Assembly (NCBI GenBank): GCA_029243025.1 | Contig: JAQWSU010000054.1 | Location: forward strand, 28,611-92,610 | DNA length: 64,000 nucleotides | DNA from: Pirellulaceae bacterium | GTDB lineage: Bacteria; Planctomycetota; Planctomycetia; Pirellulales; Pirellulaceae | Reading direction: 5' to 3' | Part shown: one piece after another, positions 63,710-64,000 of the stretch | How positions within the stretch are numbered: the stretch's first letter is position 1 | Layout of the letters: each line of letters opens with the position of its first letter | Translations under genes and position numbers: made by a program | Notes under the pieces: generated by a model | Told to the model about the DNA's origin: nothing | What the model saw: the letters and a program-made list of their open reading frames with translations, nothing else | The model's database searches: none

Positions 63710-64000
63710 AAAAGAGGGCCGTGGAACTCTTGACATAGTTCCTCTCTGATTTCTCTAACAACGGCTTCTTTCGGTGACTCGCCCTGCTCTATTTTCCCGC
63801 CGGGAAATTCAAATTTACCTGAGAGATACTCAAACTTCCCAGTACCACGTTGCACCGCCAAAATCTCATTTGAGTGCTTGATGGAGTTCCCCAGGAATCG
63901 TGGGCGCTCATTCAAGAGTTCCACGGCCCTCTTTTTCATTCTAGGGCCAGTCGATCTCCAAGTAGCGTCACAAGGTCAGGGAGATCATAAAACTTAAGGG
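63645..64000. repeat. Perfect 89-bp inverted repeat around a 178-bp spacer
   Basis: Bases 63645-63733 and 63912-64000 are exact reverse complements over 89 bases. The first arm holds the last 21 codons of the phosphatase/hydrolase gene, its stop and 24 bases beyond. The second arm runs to the last base of the window, so it may be longer. The spacer carries a Nudix gene fragment. A mirror copy of a gene end like this indicates an inverted duplication or a fold-back assembly/amplification artefact. Confidence 0.95.
63655..63939 (-). pseudogene. Nudix hydrolase fragment inside the inverted repeat
   Basis: The minus-strand frame contains a clear Nudix core: EILAVQRGTGKFEYLSGKF, then the box G-x5-E-x7-RE-x2-EE read from GGKIEQGESPKEAVVREIREEL, cited by its parts GKIEQGE and REIREEL (about 63733-63798). 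This resembles the CTP pyrophosphohydrolase / 8-oxo-dGTP diphosphatase group. The residues before RPRFLG and after REELCQ are supplied by the two arms of the inverted repeat and are not Nudix-like, so only about 58 of the usual 130 residues are present. It is therefore a fragment, whether biological or artefactual. Confidence 0.75.

Noticed and set aside
63645..64000. Insertion sequence or attachment site
   Set aside because: The inverted arms carry the end of a host gene, not transposase-type termini, and the spacer holds part of a Nudix gene rather than a mobility gene.

Overview
The window looks like the chromosome of a planctomycete (Planctomycetota, Pirellulales-like), possibly from an assembled environmental genome. 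The evidence is the gene families: PVC-type heme c proteins, DUF1501 plus DUF1549/DUF1553 proteins, a sulfatase, Tat-exported TIM-barrel proteins, an N-terminal LEPR-XLL-type segment, PEP-CTERM tails joined to EF-hand (dockerin-like) repeats, and giant FG-GAP/ASPIC-UnbV (CRTAC1-like) proteins. No rRNA, tRNA, CRISPR array, integrase or transposase was seen.

Layout. Bases 1-13,165 hold the end of a heme c/HEAT protein, a neutral-ceramidase-like hydrolase, a small lipoprotein, and a minus-strand run of TIM-barrel epimerase, sulfatase, DUF1501, DUF1549/1553 cytochrome and a phytanoyl-CoA dioxygenase-like oxygenase. Bases 9,482-21,945 are two diverged tandem copies of one five-gene unit (DUF1553 cytochrome, oxygenase, propeller cytochrome, SDR, cupin). 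Each copy has lost different genes: copy 1 keeps the DUF1553 protein, oxygenase and SDR; copy 2 keeps the propeller cytochrome and an almost intact cupin. Bases 21,992-27,958 hold a PEP-CTERM protein and an FG-GAP/ASPIC/thioredoxin/TPR protein interrupted by one in-frame TGA.

Bases 28,047-39,027 are a ten-gene minus-strand cluster for a sugar, polyol or cyclitol: three isomerase-type proteins (two TIM-barrel, one fucose-isomerase-like), two Gfo/Idh/MocA oxidoreductases, a zinc alcohol dehydrogenase, an FGGY kinase, a shikimate-dehydrogenase-like protein, a cupin phosphoglucose isomerase and a D-2-hydroxyacid dehydrogenase. It has no transporter or regulator inside it. Bases 39,109-46,860 encode exported surface proteins: two LamG proteins flanking a CotH/lamin-tail protein of about 1,570 residues, which has an unusual repeat-rich upstream region.

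Bases 46,994-54,504 are two tandem FG-GAP/ASPIC lipoproteins of about 1,250 residues. Bases 55,073-59,943 are a compact four-gene operon (adenylation-carrier-thioesterase synthetase, small membrane protein, sulfotransferase-like protein, HTTM-like membrane protein) that may be an undescribed biosynthetic system. Bases 60,284-63,709 encode a PhoD-like phosphatase fused to an alpha/beta hydrolase. The last 356 bases are a perfect 89-bp inverted repeat around a Nudix gene fragment and run into the window edge, so they may be a fold-back junction or an assembly artefact.

Functional calls rest on reading translated motifs by eye. No database search was made.
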